The notes: a model not told the origin generated them from the sequence alone. A stretch of 64,000 bases of DNA from Vigna angularis (GCF_016808095.1 NC_068970.1:50317630-50381629), one strand, 5' to 3'. Positions 9,956-37,592 are shown, counted from the first letter of the stretch. Program-made: numbers and translations.

Positions 9956-11222
9956 ATCTTTGTCAAAACATTCTGGACCACAACAACATAAATCAACTTT
10001 AAATTTTACTCAAGCCCAATATCAACATTTATTGTCTCTATTATAACAAGCATCAAGTACTACCAATAGTAATGATTCTCAACCTCTCACTCGAGCTAAC
10101 GTCATCCAACAAGGCCTAAGCAATTTTTCTAGGCCAAATGGTAACATGTCTTTTATTTTTTCTAGAGTCACATCACAAATATATCATGTTTTCTCTTTAA
10201 ATTCATTAAATGATTCTTCCTCTTGGATTGTGGATGGAGGAGCAATTGACCATATTAGTTGCTTTCTTAAAACTTTCAAGTTTTTTCTAAAATAAAGTCT
10301 ATTAGTATTCATTTACCGAATAGATATGTAGTCACTTCTCATTATTCTTGCATTGTCCATTTAGCTCTCGATTTCATTATTTACAATGTGTTTTATGTCC
10401 CAGATTTTAATTTTAATATTTTTTTCCATTTCAAAATTCCTTTCAATTCACAATCATAAATTATCATTTTCATGCTTTCTATGCCAAATACAGGAAGTGA
10501 GCACAATGAAGATGGTTGGTTTGGCTAAGTTACAACAAGGTTTTTATCACCTAGTCACCTAAGCCAATTTTAGTGTCACTCCTCGTTTGTCAACTACCTT
10601 TCCCTTTCTACCATCATCAACAACAACCTTTGGCATTTTCGCTTGGGACACTTATTAGACAAAAGACTCAAAGTTTTACACGACCAATTTCCTTTTATTT
10701 AAAAATATACTAATGAATCATGTGATGTTTGTCACTTAGCTAAAAATAGAATTTGTCTTATTTTATTAGTGATAGTAGAGCTTCAAAAATATTCAATCTC
10801 ATTCACATGGATATTTGGGTCTATTCTCTAAAATTTCCATTCATGATCATAAGTATTTTCTTACCATTGTTGACAATTTTAGTAGATTTACCTGGGTTGT
10901 TTTGTTAAAAATAAAAGTGGAAGTTCAAATTAATGTTCAAAATTTCATTGCCTTAGTTGAAAAACAATTTGACTCAAAAGTAAAAATTCTTCATTCTAGC
11001 ATTGATGCCAAATTTTCTTTGAAATTTTTTTACGCCTTTAAAGGTATGATTCACCAAACAAGTTGTCCTTACACACCTCAACAAAATGGTAAAGTTGAAT
11101 GTAAATACCAAAATATTCTTAATGTTGTTTGTGCCCTTGTGTTCCAATATGAGATTCCAAATAACTTTTGGTCCTATGCCATTAAACATGATGTCTTTCT
11201 CATAAACTGGTGGTATCTTCAC
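9956..11222 (+). pseudogene. Copia-A gag C-terminus, protease and integrase (degenerate)
   Basis: The gag linker FTQAQYQHLLSLL is followed by an in-frame stop. The protease region reads WIVDGGAIDHIS near 10225, where the family has DSGA-TDH, so the active-site serine is glycine. A pre-integrase region with a partial His/Cys pattern (ESCDVCHLAKNR) lies near 10700-10760. The integrase core is open at 10815-11231: FLTIVDNFSRFTWVVLLK, then LHSSIDAKFS where the family has RSDNG-EF (second catalytic Asp lost), then YTPQQNGKVECK with the Glu kept. Frameshifts occur throughout 10280-10800. It is a fossil with no expected function. Confidence 0.75.
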
Positions 11223-11419
11223 TTGTTATAAAAAATAAAAACCAACAATGGACCCAACTTCTTAAATGTCTTACAATATAAGATGTCAACTGAACTTTCT
11301 TGGTTAACCAATGTTTTCTTGACTATGAAGTTCTCGATTTCAACCGTTATAACCATGAGGCCATCTTGCTTCAAATATATGGCCTTGAAGTCTACATTGG
11401 TGAAGGAAATAGGAGACAA
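11219..11419 (-). pseudogene. Ty3/gypsy protease fragment
   Basis: The - strand frame reads SPISFTNVDFKAI, MVITVEIENFIVKKTLVNQE, SSVDILYCKTFKKLG, matching the protease start of Tat-type Ty3 elements, where the family has VDxGSSxDILY. The catalytic Asp is replaced (NQESS). Only about 65 codons remain. It abuts the right edge of Copia-A and lies about 0.8 kb upstream of the DRP3 start codon. Confidence 0.6.
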
Positions 11420-12060
11420 CCTTTGTGGATGACCCGTTGACGATGTTAACCAATTGTATTGCCCTTATGTGCCTTTTCCAAGTTGAAGCCAAAGATCTTC
11501 CTCTCATGAATCATCTAAAGAATGTATTGATTTCCCCTCTCAGCGATAGTCTTGGTTTTACGTCTTTCCTCTTATATTATCGGCGTTTGCCTGGTCCTAT
11601 CATCTTAGTGGTGGTCCCAATGACCATCTCTTCTGTATCGAATCATCTTGGTTCATTTTGAGAACTTCTACCCTTATTTCTCCAAACAACGTTTAAAATG
11701 TTCTGCTTAGATAAACTCTTCAATTTTATCCTTCATTTTAGCATACAAAAACTTTCCTTATGCTTAACTTGGAAGCTTGTTCTAATATACTCAATAGTCT
11801 TACATCACTTAAAAGTTGAAACTAAAGAAAATTTAAATACTTTCTTCTTTTTTTACTAATATTTTTTAAGAATAAAATCGTGATGAAATGTTAGACTTCA
11901 AAAGGACAATGTATCAAATAAAGTAACCTAATAGTTAAATAAAAACACTTAAATTTAATTTAACAATTAAATAAAAAATGGTTAAATTAAATAAATGGTT
12001 AGTTAAAGTGTACAATTTGAAGAAATTGTGGATACCAAATCCACATAATATTATTATATT
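11420..12060. other. Intergenic spacer between the transposon nest and the DRP3 gene
   Basis: An open + strand frame at 11425-11661 has no recognisable motif and may be further transposon debris. The rest becomes AT-rich toward 12060. No gene is supported. Confidence 0.5.
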
Positions 12061-12068
12061 ATGAATTG

Positions 12069-12082
12069 GGAATTATAAACTT
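12069..12082 (+). promoter_or_regulatory. Possible TATA element of the DRP3 gene
   Basis: GAATTATAAACTTA-type sequence lies about 150 bp upstream of the start codon at 12224, followed by a C/T-rich leader. Placement fits a plant core promoter; the match is modest. Confidence 0.3.
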
Positions 12083-12223
12083 ATGATTTCCCAGGCGCCA
12101 CCTTGATTCGCAAGAAAATCCCCTCTCATATTCAAACACCGTTCACAACTCATTGCTTCCCTCTCACGAATACGGTTAGTTTGTTCATTGATCAGTATTC
12201 CAATATCGGAAACCTATCTGGCG

Positions 12224-27046
<14,823 letters not shown>

Positions 27047-28360
27047 GAAAAAGTTCCTGCTGGAGCCATGCAAAAAGAAGGTTCTGCTGGAGTAGATTAG
27101 TTTTCTACGTAGCAATTTTCTAGGATGATGCAATTTTTTTATTTTTGTTCACTAGCAGATTGACCATATAACAAGCTAGAAATAGATGGCAATGGTGATT
27201 TTCTTAACTCCTGTTTTTATAGTTGTTTTTGCAATGGCTTTAGACAAGTTATTCTTTTTACTGTGGACATGTGCTATATTTCTTAATAATAGTTTTTTAG
27301 AAAGTTTCTCCTTGGTTAATGTTGCATCCCATCTTAAGGTAAAAGGAATGACCTGTGCATATTCCGTGGATTGCGTGTTTTTTTTTTCCATTACGTGTTA
27401 TAAACATATGGCGGCGAAGGTATTGTTGTTGTGGGCGATGAAGATGAGGTTGCCCTCCCTATAATTTTTCCTATTATTTTCTTCAAAAAAGATATCATTT
27501 TTCGTATATTTAATTTTTTACTTTAAACCATAAAATGAAATTTATCTCGTTTTTTATTTCCCATCTATGGAAATATATAGATCCATGTCTTGTCTATTCT
27601 TAACTGAAATGAAAGTTAAATATAAAGATCACACTTTTCTGAATTATAAATTAAAAGTGGATTATTTTAGGACTATAAACTTGGGGTAAACACAAGCAAA
27701 CTACAGTCCGATTTGAAGAAATATTAAAAATAAATTGACTGCAGCACTGCAAATATGGTATTTTCAATTTGACCTGAATTGACATTTGAATCTAGATCAA
27801 GTTCAACTAAATAAAATGGAAAAACAGTGAGAAATAAAAAAATAGAAAAAATATATAAAATGTGACAAATATTATATTTGATTATAGAATAAAAACATTT
27901 ATGATAACGAAGCATAACTATATTTATATTAGTAATAACTATATTTATATTATTTTCTGTTTTATCTATCTACGCACGATGTCGATTCTCTATTATTTGA
28001 TTGACATATTGAGATGAAATAAAACTTATTAAAACTTTTCAATCTAAAATTCATGTGGATGTGGCGAGAAAAGGAATAGAGTGTTTGATAAGATTATATA
28101 TCGAGTAAAGGGTACATGTGATACGGTTTTTTTCTTGCGTTTCAGACAACGATGTTTTTTTTTAATGTATGTGTGTAGTGTAATGCAATAAAAAAATACA
28201 TGTAAAAGTATATGTCATAATTTTAGTTATAAATACGGTAATTTTAATTTATTTACTCTGTCTTTCCATTCTGAACTGTTCAAACAATTCTAGATTGTTC
28301 CAACAGGGCAAGTTGACAGCCAATGTAAAGGCGACACGTTTCCACAGACTATTTCAAAGG
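27047..28360. other. DRP3 3' UTR and intergenic spacer
   Basis: The last DRP3 stop is at 27044-27046, followed by a degenerate triple run of CTGGAGC(T/C)-type words (27025-27095) and a T-rich 3' region. An open frame at 27186-27464 has no recognisable motif. Positions 28155-28250 are a degenerate repeat whose partner lies at 32277-32363. No gene is supported. Confidence 0.5.
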
Positions 28361-28361
28361 A

Positions 28362-28377
28362 TTTTAGGGTTTAAATA
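28362..28377 (+). promoter_or_regulatory. Telo-box fused to a TATA-like element, CHCHD gene promoter
   Basis: TTTTAGGGTTTAAATA lies about 100 bp upstream of the start codon at 28476. AGGGTTT is the reverse complement of the plant telo-box AAACCCT, common in promoters of housekeeping, ribosomal and organelle-biogenesis genes. The overlapping TTAAATA may serve as TATA box. A GACACGT word (ACGT core) is about 30 bp further upstream. Confidence 0.5.
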
Positions 28378-28475
28378 GGTCATTCACGCCTCAAACTGTA
28401 TTTGGCTTGCAAACCTCTGTTTTTCGTTCCTTATTTTCCAATCTCTTTGAAACTTTCTTTGCCCTAATTTCAACC

Positions 28476-31400
28476 ATGCCTCGCCGTAGCTCCGGTGGTA
28501 AGATCTTCTATTCCAATACTCTATTAAATTTTTTCAATTCTGTGACATGACATCTACCTGTTATCTTTATCGCCTTTTATGCTTTCTAGGGTTTATTTTC
28601 CTCCTGTTGGGATTGTCATAAATTTCTCACGGTTCCTGTTATTTTTTTTTCCTTTTTATCAACTTTTTTGTTTCCGAGTTAGTTGTGTTAATAGTTTGAT
28701 TCACGAATCTTGTTTTCCCTATTATTTATGATTATTTTTGTAGTTGTTGGCTTTCCAACTTAGATAACAATAATAAGCATTGAGATCTTGGTAGAAGCCA
28801 GAAAAATTAAGTCTCCGAGGAGACCTGATTAGAAATCCTTCTGAAATTTGTTTATCTTTCTCGGCTTTAATCTTCTTCTCTCTGTAGCAATGATGAGAAT
28901 TATTAGATGAAACCTCAATAGGCAGGAACAGGAACCGGCTTTGGTGAGATAATACCAACTTTTATATTATAACTCTTATTCGTTTATTAACTCACAAACT
29001 GCCTTATCAGTCATATTTTGGCCTTTAAATTTATTGGCTCAAGCAAGATTAAATCAATTGAGATGAATTTATTCATTAGCACCAGCTAGATGAAACCAAA
29101 TTAGGTGAATTGATTTTATATTTCTTCTCTCCCAAATCTTGGGAAATTGTTGATGCTGTTTCTGGGATTTGTTTTTGCTTCTCAAATCTTTTTTATTCAT
29201 AATTATATTTGTTTCTTTTAATTTCTGATGATGTTTGCTGTCAGTTTTGGTATGTGCTTATTGTTGCGCGAGGGTATGTGCTGTGTGTTAGTCTGGTACG
29301 TATTGTGGTCTAGGTCTATTTATGAGCCACAGAAGGCTATGGGTCGTGATGGGTCTCAAAATATTAGACTTGGAAAGCTTTAGTGACACGCTAACCTAAC
29401 CCTATTCAACTATCCGTAAACTTAGATATTTGTTTATTTTTTATTTCTTTTATCAATCAAACGAATTCTATTACAATTCAATATCTGCATATCTTAAAAA
29501 GATCAACTATCTTGTATAAGGGGTGTTTGGTGAAAATAACGGTGAACCTCAATTTGAAAGTGTACGAATACTTACAGCCACTGTGTAACCAACTGGTTTT
29601 TAAATATCAAAGATCAACAACTATTTATGATGTATATCATTTTGTTGCTGTAGTTGCATGTTGGTTTGCCTGAAATGGCATGAGTTTAGACATAGTTATG
29701 ATTCTGGCAATACATACTCGAGGGAAAGGCAGCCAAACAAAGATTGTGGTTGCTGAGTGTGGAAATCGCATCTGTTATAGATTTCGGCTGAGGTAGTAAT
29801 TGCAAACGGACCTGGGCATAATATCTCTTGATAATGGATAGATGCATCAACCATATAGTGATGAGAGTTTTGTTTTAGAAGTTACAGTGGGTGAACCTTA
29901 GACCTTCACTGTTTTAACTATCTTTCTCTGCAATGGTTGAATTGGGACTTTTGTTTATTTAATATACTTTATATGGTTATTGGCTAATACATGTGTTTGG
30001 ACTTAAACGGGTGATGCATTATAGCTTTTGAGATCTAATAGGATTAGCCTGAACTAACCTACACATTTGATTTTGGATTCTGTTTCAAAGGTTTCTTGAT
30101 TGGATCAGTTTCTGCAAAATACTTGTCAAGTTGTCACCTATTCAAATTCATGAAAAATCGTGAGATATTGTGCGGTTTAGAAGGAAAGTAAAAATAGGAA
30201 ATTAATAATGAGAGCCACTTGAGTTCATACTGAAATATTTTGATTCAAGATAGATATTTTATTTAGAGTTTTGTATGCTGAACTAGTTTTTTGTAACATG
30301 GATCATATGGTAATATGTTTATTTTTGGTGAACTAATGGTTGGGCCTTCTTTATTCTGCATGGTAATATTGAATTCTTATGACTTTATTTTTTCATTTCT
30401 TAATTTAGGAAGATCTGCCCGTCCTGCACCTCGTGCAGCACCAGCTCGCTCACCTCAGCCAGGTTTGTATGAATACTATGAATTGATGATTTATCAATTT
30501 TAGTCTTCCAACTAGAAATTGTACACACTTTTTTTCTCTAATATACAATGCAATGATGTCATGATTCAGTTCACAATGCTCCTCCTCCAGCCCCTGCTCA
30601 GAGTGGTGGTGGTATGCTTAGTGGCATTGGCTCAACCATTGCCCAAGGTATGTGAAGAAGCCGAAGGTTATTTACCTAGTAATCCTATCAAATATTAAAT
30701 CCCACGTTATCTGGTTTTGATTCCTCTGTCTATTAATTTTTCAGGCATGGCCTTTGGCACTGGAAGTGCAGTAGCACACAGGGCTGTGGATGCAGTTATG
30801 GGTCCTCGTACCATTCAACATGAAACAGTTGTCAGTGAGGCTGCTGCTGCTGCACCCGCACCCACTGCAAATACGTTTGGAAGCGATTCATGCAATGTCC
30901 ATACAAAGGCATTCCAAGATGTATGTTGTTTACCTCGCTTTTATTCCTAATTGTTGAATTATGTTTTGGTATATTAATATGCTAGTTAACACTTCATTAG
31001 TTGTACCAATATATAGTTTTGTACAATCACGTTTGCCATTTATGATAGATAGGCATACCAATATATATGTGCTTAGAAGGATGTGGAGGTTAACATTTAT
31101 CTTCTACTGTTGGTAAAATAATCAAAGACTACCAGATATTTTTGAACAAGTTTGTTATAATCTATATTTCGAAAAGTTGCAAGTGATTTGAACTCATTTA
31201 TGAATGGTATTAGGATGTTCAATATGAACATTAGAATTTCATTGTTACATTTTCTCTTTGCTTCTAGCCATAAATAGCTGATGATTTTCTACAAAAAATA
31301 CTGTTGTTATTGGAATGATGCAATTGATAAAGTTTACTTAAATCCCATTCATTTTTGAACTCTTGTCCTTATTTTGGTGATTCCTTATGGTTGTCATCAT

Positions 31401-31648
31401 GTTATTTTTCAGACCCTGGGCACTCAATTTGTGTATATGCTATTTCGAGTTCTGCTTTTAAGAACTAATTTTGATTCAGTGTGTACATGAATTTGGTAGT
31501 TGAGTTAACGTTACATTAGTTGATTTTGTTCGTGTACATTTGACTGCAGTGCCTAAACAGCTATGGAAACGACATTAGCAAGTGCCAGTTTTACATGGAT
31601 ATGCTAGCAGAATGCAGGAGGAACTCTGGAGCTTCATTGAGTGCGTAA
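28476..31648 (+). CDS. CHCHD2/CHCHD10 (Mix17)-like twin-CX9C mitochondrial protein, 5 exons
   Basis: Exons 28476-28497, 30409-30462, 30570-30647, 30745-30920 and 31550-31648 join to 429 nt (142 aa). The protein starts MPRRSSGGRSARPAPRAAPA, a basic Ala/Pro/Arg-rich N-terminus suited to mitochondrial targeting. A Gly-rich hydrophobic middle follows (GGGMLSGIGSTIAQGMAFGT, then GSAVAHRAVDAVMG), and then the C-terminal CHCH domain. The domain has two CX9C motifs: CNVHTKAFQDC and CQFYMDMLAEC. The four Cys would form the two disulfides made by the Mia40 relay in the intermembrane space. Length and layout match the plant members of the CHCHD2/10 family; yeast and animal relatives act in respiratory-chain support and stress signalling. 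The last intron splits the first CX9C motif just before its second Cys. All splice sites are GT-AG. Confidence 0.92.
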
Positions 31649-34600
31649 ATGTCATATTTGCCAGTTTATGTGTTTGATCAGTTCCCCGAGTCTCGTACGG
31701 TTTAAATATGCATTTTAATAAAGTTTCGTGTCCGAAGATGCATACAAACCCATCTAAACTCGGTTTCAATTGAGACCTTATTATTTGATACTTGTGATAC
31801 TTACATTTTGCTTAATTTGTCTGAATCCTTTTATATCTGCTGTTTGGTTTTTGTTTTTAATTGAGTGGGAAAACAATCTCTCGCTTTCCCACTACTGATC
31901 ATTGAAGCAAGTGATATCTAATTCAGAAGATGGTATAAATTTAACAAATAAAAAATTAAAGAAATTAATTATATACAATCTTTTTAATATTATGTCTTAG
32001 TAAAGGAGTTTTTTAGTTCCATGTTTTCTGAGTAATAATAGAAGTATTTTCTAAATGATATAATTTAATTCACCATGTTCTTTGAACAGTTTTACTATGC
32101 CTTTAGTATATGTAAATTAATCAATTGAAAAGAAAAACGGATAAAAATTGAATTAGATATCACTTATGTAGAGGAGGCCTTTGGAAGTTTGGTTTACGTG
32201 CATGGTGAAATTTTAGGAAACATTCAAATTGAGTTTTGACTATATTTCGGGATTTAATCATGTGAATTTTATTTATCTTTTTAATGTTTGTGTGTAATGC
32301 AATATCAGAATAAATGTAAAATTATGTCGTAATTTTATTTCTCATAATACAGTAATTTAATTGTAGTCTTTATAATTTTGTATTTTTGAACTTTTATTGC
32401 AGTCTTTTTTATCATCTCTAATGCGTGGATGTCTGTATTAAAAGAACAGGATAGAGACAGTAAAAAAAACTCAACACAAATTTGGATGATTATGCTTTTA
32501 TTACATTTAGAATTGACATAATTAATGAAAATATCACGTCAATATGTTAAAATGAAAAGGGCATGACTGTACAAACAACTGATGTATTATTTGTAATAAT
32601 TAAATTAAACTGTTTTCTTTTTAACAAGTGGATGTTTGATAATATAGTACATGAATATATCATAGACAGCTTTTTTTCTTTATAAGGGAGAAAAGTAATA
32701 AATTTAAAAAGGTGTTTGGAGTCTCGTCTCCATTTCCATTGTAAAATTCCATCCATTATATTTAACGAGTTTCATAAATAAATTAAAATTTAAGAATAAA
32801 TTGAAATTAATATACGTTAGTCAGATTATTTAATAAAGTAAATTACAAATGAATTAACTAAACTAAAGTTAGCATACATTTCTTAAATTACTTAATAAAT
32901 TAAACGTATTTAAATGATTTAAAAATAAAAACAAGTATAAGATAATCTTTATATTTAATTTAAAAAAGTGAGTATTACTTATACTTATATGAAGTTAATA
33001 TAAATACCTCTAATCAAAATAGAATGGTTCAGGGAAAGCAATCGAAAGATGGAGTGAGATTGATGGGGCGTGGTTCAGAGCCCCATCAATGAATTCCTTT
33101 AATTCAGAATTAGATAAATGAATTCCATGAAGACAAATGAAAGGGAAAATCTTGTTTATTACTTCATTTCTTTTAAGGATTTGATCTTTGTCACTCAGTT
33201 GAAAAGAGCCTTAGGTTATTCTATATGTGCTGGGAATATAATCTTAGCTTCTTCACTAAGGGTAATTTCCAAGAACACTCTTCACTGTTTACTGTTTTCT
33301 GGGTATTCCAACTGACTTAGCTGAATTTTCATAAATGGACGATTGTTTTGATCCCAATTTATCAATATACAACTTGTTTTTGGTGCTTAATGTCTGATGA
33401 AATCAGATTTCTATTTCTGTTCTTTTGATGTCATTGACTTATCATGTTATCAACAAAAAGTAAATATATAAATATATTTTTACTTCCTACAAATGTTTTT
33501 ATGTAATGACTTTTGAATTATTTCACATGTTTTAACTTAAATGTTAATTTATGATATTGTTAATCATATAAAAAAATTAATATTATTGTGTTAAAATGAT
33601 TATATTTATTATTTTTTAAAATTTAAAGATAAAAATATACTTAAGTTTAAAATAAAAATAAATTTTTATTTTTGTGTCCAAATAATGGACTAAATTCATA
33701 TTTAAACTTTTATTTTTAGACTTGTGTTTATTTATTTAGCTGTATCCTTGCTTGTGTCCACGTAATAGCTTCAGGTACATTACAATTTAGTAAATCCTAG
33801 CTCCCGTTGAACCAAATACATGGATGAAATAAAATATAATTTATTAATGAAACATACTAAAATGATTAGTTTAATCCATCAACAAATTAAATTCAAAATT
33901 ATATTTTCATACTAAAATAACTAATATCCTGAATAATACATAAAATTCATAATAGCAACAATAAAAGTTCATATTTCAACTTTTAAAAAATTGTCATAAT
34001 AAAAGTTCATATTTCAACTATTCAAACAGTATAAATCCGCAAATATTAAATGAATATAAACACTAATTTTAGGTACAAAGTTCTATTAGCTTATTGTACA
34101 GGAGAGAGAAAAAACTGAATAAATTGGATATACAAGAAAAAAAGTATAACCACATCAACATGAAGTTAATGTTGTTGTTGTTAACTTAACGGACAAAATC
34201 TTATTCATACATTTTTCATAATATAGGGACTCAATATTTTTATTTCATTTTAAAAATCGATAAATAAAAATTTACCTTTTAATATATAGACGAAGTAAAT
34301 ATTAAGCCTTAGAATTAACTAGAAGAATTAATTGTATTGATTAAAAGAATAGGTTAAGAAGGAAAATAAATAAATAAATAAAATAAAGCGGAAACAATAA
34401 TAAAATTATAAGGCTTCAATTATTTACTTTCCATGAGCGTTTATGATGCTGCTGTTGGAAGAATGGAAAGCTATATGATCTGGTTATAACTTTCTTAAAG
34501 AATAATTAAATTATAAATAACGTAACAACAAAATATTTAGAAGAATATAATCGGTAAAGAACCTCGTAATGAGTTAAATTCATAAATGTAATTTTACTTA

Positions 34601-35250
34601 AATGAGGTTAGATGACATTGGTATGATAATTTCCTTTTATTACAAATTAGATGTTATTTTCAAGAACGGGTTTTTTTACGACAAACACAGAAATATTAAA
34701 TTTTTTATTAAATAAAATACTACAAATAAAATAAAATTATTCATAACAAATAAACGATACATAATATGAAAGTTGAAAAAAAAATGTAAGACTTTGCCAC
34801 AATAAATAATTATTTTTATAGGAATTTGGGTTTGTTTTTATTTACATTTAATTTTAATGCTTGTTGTACTGTACACCTCATATATGTGAGGACTACAACC
34901 GGTTAGCAAGGAGAAAGAGACGACTGAATGGTCAAAAATCCTAAAAAATTTTAAGTATAACCTCTAATCAAGCTTGGATATAAATCTTACTTATTAGTCA
35001 TTAGGTTATGATTACAATTTTACTAATCATAATGACATCTCGAAACCTATAAATACAGATAGAAGATAAGGAGGTAGGTGATTATATTTATTGTGAATTT
35101 AAGATTTTACTATAATAACCGATTGACTAAATTAGTGACTTAAGCGTCAAAATGTCTTTGATAGGTACTCGTCCACACGGTTTGGAGTTTGGACATTGAG
35201 AACATAAAAAAATTTGACTAAGGATATTCGAGATAAGGACGAGTAACTAG
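31649..35250. other. AT-rich intergenic region
   Basis: No gene is supported. Points noted: a degenerate repeat at 32277-32363 paired with 28155-28250, and a short direct repeat of ATAAAAGTTCATATTTCAAC near 33960 and 34000. The open frames here are short and show no motif. Confidence 0.5.
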
Positions 35251-35299
35251 GAGAAAAGTATGAAGTAGTGTTTGATTGTCATCCTCGACTCCACACCTG

Positions 35300-36290
35300 A
35301 AATATTTTGACATCCATCGTGGGGTCGAAAGATCTAGGAGTAAGCCCAATGGTGACCAAGGGAAGCATGAACTAAGAATAATCGACTGAGAAGATTAGAG
35401 CTATACAGTAACAAATGTTGGAGATGCACCAACGCTACGATGGAGAGGTGGCCACCCTAAGGACTGTGAACGCGGCTAGAGCAGCCAGGGACAAAGCCAT
35501 TGAGGAGGAGGATAAGACTGTTCAGGTGGAGACAAAGGCCCAACATTTTTATCCAGACAAGAACTAACCAGTGCGCGAGCACCAAAGTTAGGGACGACTC
35601 TTTAAGAACTATATAGGAGGAAAGCACTACGGCTAGTGAGGAGTGTCACTCAACACAAACGGAGCATACCGCTTGGATGTTGTCGTTCGTCCCATGGAGG
35701 CACACATTTCAAAGCAGTTCGTCCCACCGAACTTCAAGATGTGCGACAGGTCAACCGATCTTGAAGAGCATCTCAAGATGTTTGTCAATCAAATGGCGTT
35801 TCACATAGTGAGTGATGCCATCTAGTACAATGCCTTTTCTTTATCCCTTGAAGGAGAGGCCCTAGACTCATTTAACTCCTTGCCACCCAATTCAATAGAG
35901 TCTATACGGTCAGCGATTCGCAGGTAGTCGAACATAGGACTTAACTACCTTGACTCTAATGAGCCTCAAGAAGGATAAGAAGGAGTCACTGAAGGTCTTC
36001 ATGGATCACTATCAAAAGATCGTCTGATAAATAAAGAACATCAACCCTGTGCTCGCCCTTCAGCATGTGGTAACCACTCTCAAACCTGGACCCTTTGTAG
36101 ACAAATTGTGCTGAAAACCACCGAAAACAATGAAGAAGTTGAGAGGATGAACAACAAAAGATATAAGGGTGGACAAGATGCATGAGTTTAGGGGTTAGAA
36201 AAACTCAAAAGGCAATGGAAGAAAAGAAGAAGGGGAAGAAGCCGAACAAGGTGACGAGAGGCCAAGCAGTACACCTAATGAAACTAGGAA
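35300..36290 (+). pseudogene. Degenerate Tat-type Ty3/gypsy gag
   Basis: The + strand reads FVPPNFKMCDRSTDLEEHLK, FVNQMAFHIVSDAI, then past a stop FSLSLEGEALDSFNSLPPNS, then after a frame change LKKDKKESLKVFMDHYQKIV and LKPGPFVDKLC*KPPKTMKK. This matches, in order, gag of Tat-lineage Ty3 elements and is homologous to the gag at 37971-39229 on the other strand. Upstream, CATCGTGGGGTCG at about 35313 resembles the end of the primer-binding region of such elements. Several stops make it a fossil. Confidence 0.75.
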
Positions 36291-36623
36291 CCAAAATTGG
36301 TATTAAGCTTTTATTTTAATTTATTTTTTATATTTAGAGTCAATGTTAACTTAAATAAATAAAATACTAAAACTAAATAAAGTGATTGTCCACTAAGTTG
36401 ATGCTAATTTTATTTATTTTTAATACTTATTTTAGCTTTTTTTTATGCTTTAGTGTCAATTTAACCAAACTAACTTAAATAAATATAAATATTAAAAGTA
36501 AATAAGATCACTATTTGTTAAATAGATGATAACCTTGTTTATTTTGAATTTTTTTTTTACTAAGTCTATGCTAATGTTAATATTTATTTTATAAAAAAGT
36601 TTAAAAATAATTTTACGTAATTT

Positions 36624-37189
36624 TAGGGATGGAAAAATGATTAGAGTCTGGCTCATTTTGGCTAAACTTGTCATTGGCTTGTAAAATTTGGGTTGGCTCA
36701 TCAACAAAAAAAATGAGTCACCAGTGATAATTTGCTCGCACTGGTATGTTACCTTTTTTTTTTTAATTTTATTAATTTTTTCCAATTTTTAATTTTTTTT
36801 CTTAAAATTTGTTTATATATAAATGAATATTAAAAGCATATTTAATTATATAAAATATTTCCATGACTTTTGCATATTAAATTACTGTTAGTAAAACTAA
36901 TAATTAAAACTTAATTTGTAAACTTTAATGTTTAAATTTCAATACTATCATATATTTATACCTTTAAAAAATATAATATAAAAAGTTAACCTTTTAAATT
37001 ATATTTTAATTTTAAAAAGACGGGTAAACAAGCTAGGCTGGACTGATTTGCATTTTGGTATGTCAAATTGACAAAATGGACATACCGAACCAAAACAAAC
37101 TAAAAGTTTGAAATTTTCAACTCGACTCCTCTTATTTTGGACGATTTGATGGACTGACTTGTTGAATCCAACCTATTTTGCCACCTCTA
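36624..37189. repeat. hAT-like non-autonomous element
   Basis: The segment begins TAGGGATGGAAAAATG and ends TTTTGCCACCTCTA, imperfect inverted ends of the TAG(A/G)G(A/T)GGCAAAA type. The 8 bp on each side (CGTAATTT and CGTTTTTA) are a possible eroded duplication. The inside is AT-rich with CTGGCTC/ACTCG-type words near the ends and no coding. Confidence 0.4.
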
Positions 37190-37208
37190 CGTTTTTAAAG
37201 TTTTTTTT

Positions 37209-37212
<4 letters not shown>

Positions 37213-37252
<40 letters not shown>
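37213..37252. repeat. Compound (TA)n(TG)n microsatellite
   Basis: AT then GT dinucleotides directly abut the start of the left LTR of the gag-only element. Confidence 0.95.
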
Positions 37253-37253
<1 letters not shown>

Positions 37254-37592
37254 TTCAGTATGAATGTGTGGGACCGAGAGATTAACTTTGTTGATGTGTC
37301 TTTGCCGTCTTTGGATGTTTATCTCGCTCGCTTTCCTGCAATATGGACCGCTCGTTTGTCATTCGATGGGTCGCTCGTGCTCCTTCAATTTGCACCGTTC
37401 GTTCTCCTTTACCAGTAGAGGGGGGATGTACCTACAAAAGGCACTCTAATGCTCAAGTTAAGCATAGGTTATGGAGCCTTAACTCTAAAGAAAGTGATTT
37501 TGTTATCACCGTGGAATATTTTCGAGTGTGAGTAGAACGTACCTGGCTTTTAGTCTTGGTCCTGCATTTATAGGTTGTCACAAGCCTAATAA

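Larger units (their letters stand above)
513..11222 (+). mobile_element. Copia-A: old, degenerate Ty1/Copia retrotransposon, outermost shell of the nest
   Basis: Remnants lie on both sides of the Pack-MULE. On the left, 513-658 reads as a damaged zinc knuckle (ICYNCKNSCHIKYC) and 736-929 as an open gag frame. On the right, 9956-11222 holds the end of gag, the protease motif, the pre-integrase region and the integrase core. With the insertion 930-9946 and one target duplication removed, the frame at 929 continues in phase into 9956 (reading NEISLSKHSG then FTQAQYQHLLSLL). No LTRs, reverse transcriptase or RNase H were found, so only the gag-integrase part survives. Several stops and frameshifts show it is dead. 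The right edge abuts an unrelated Ty3 fragment. Confidence 0.75.
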
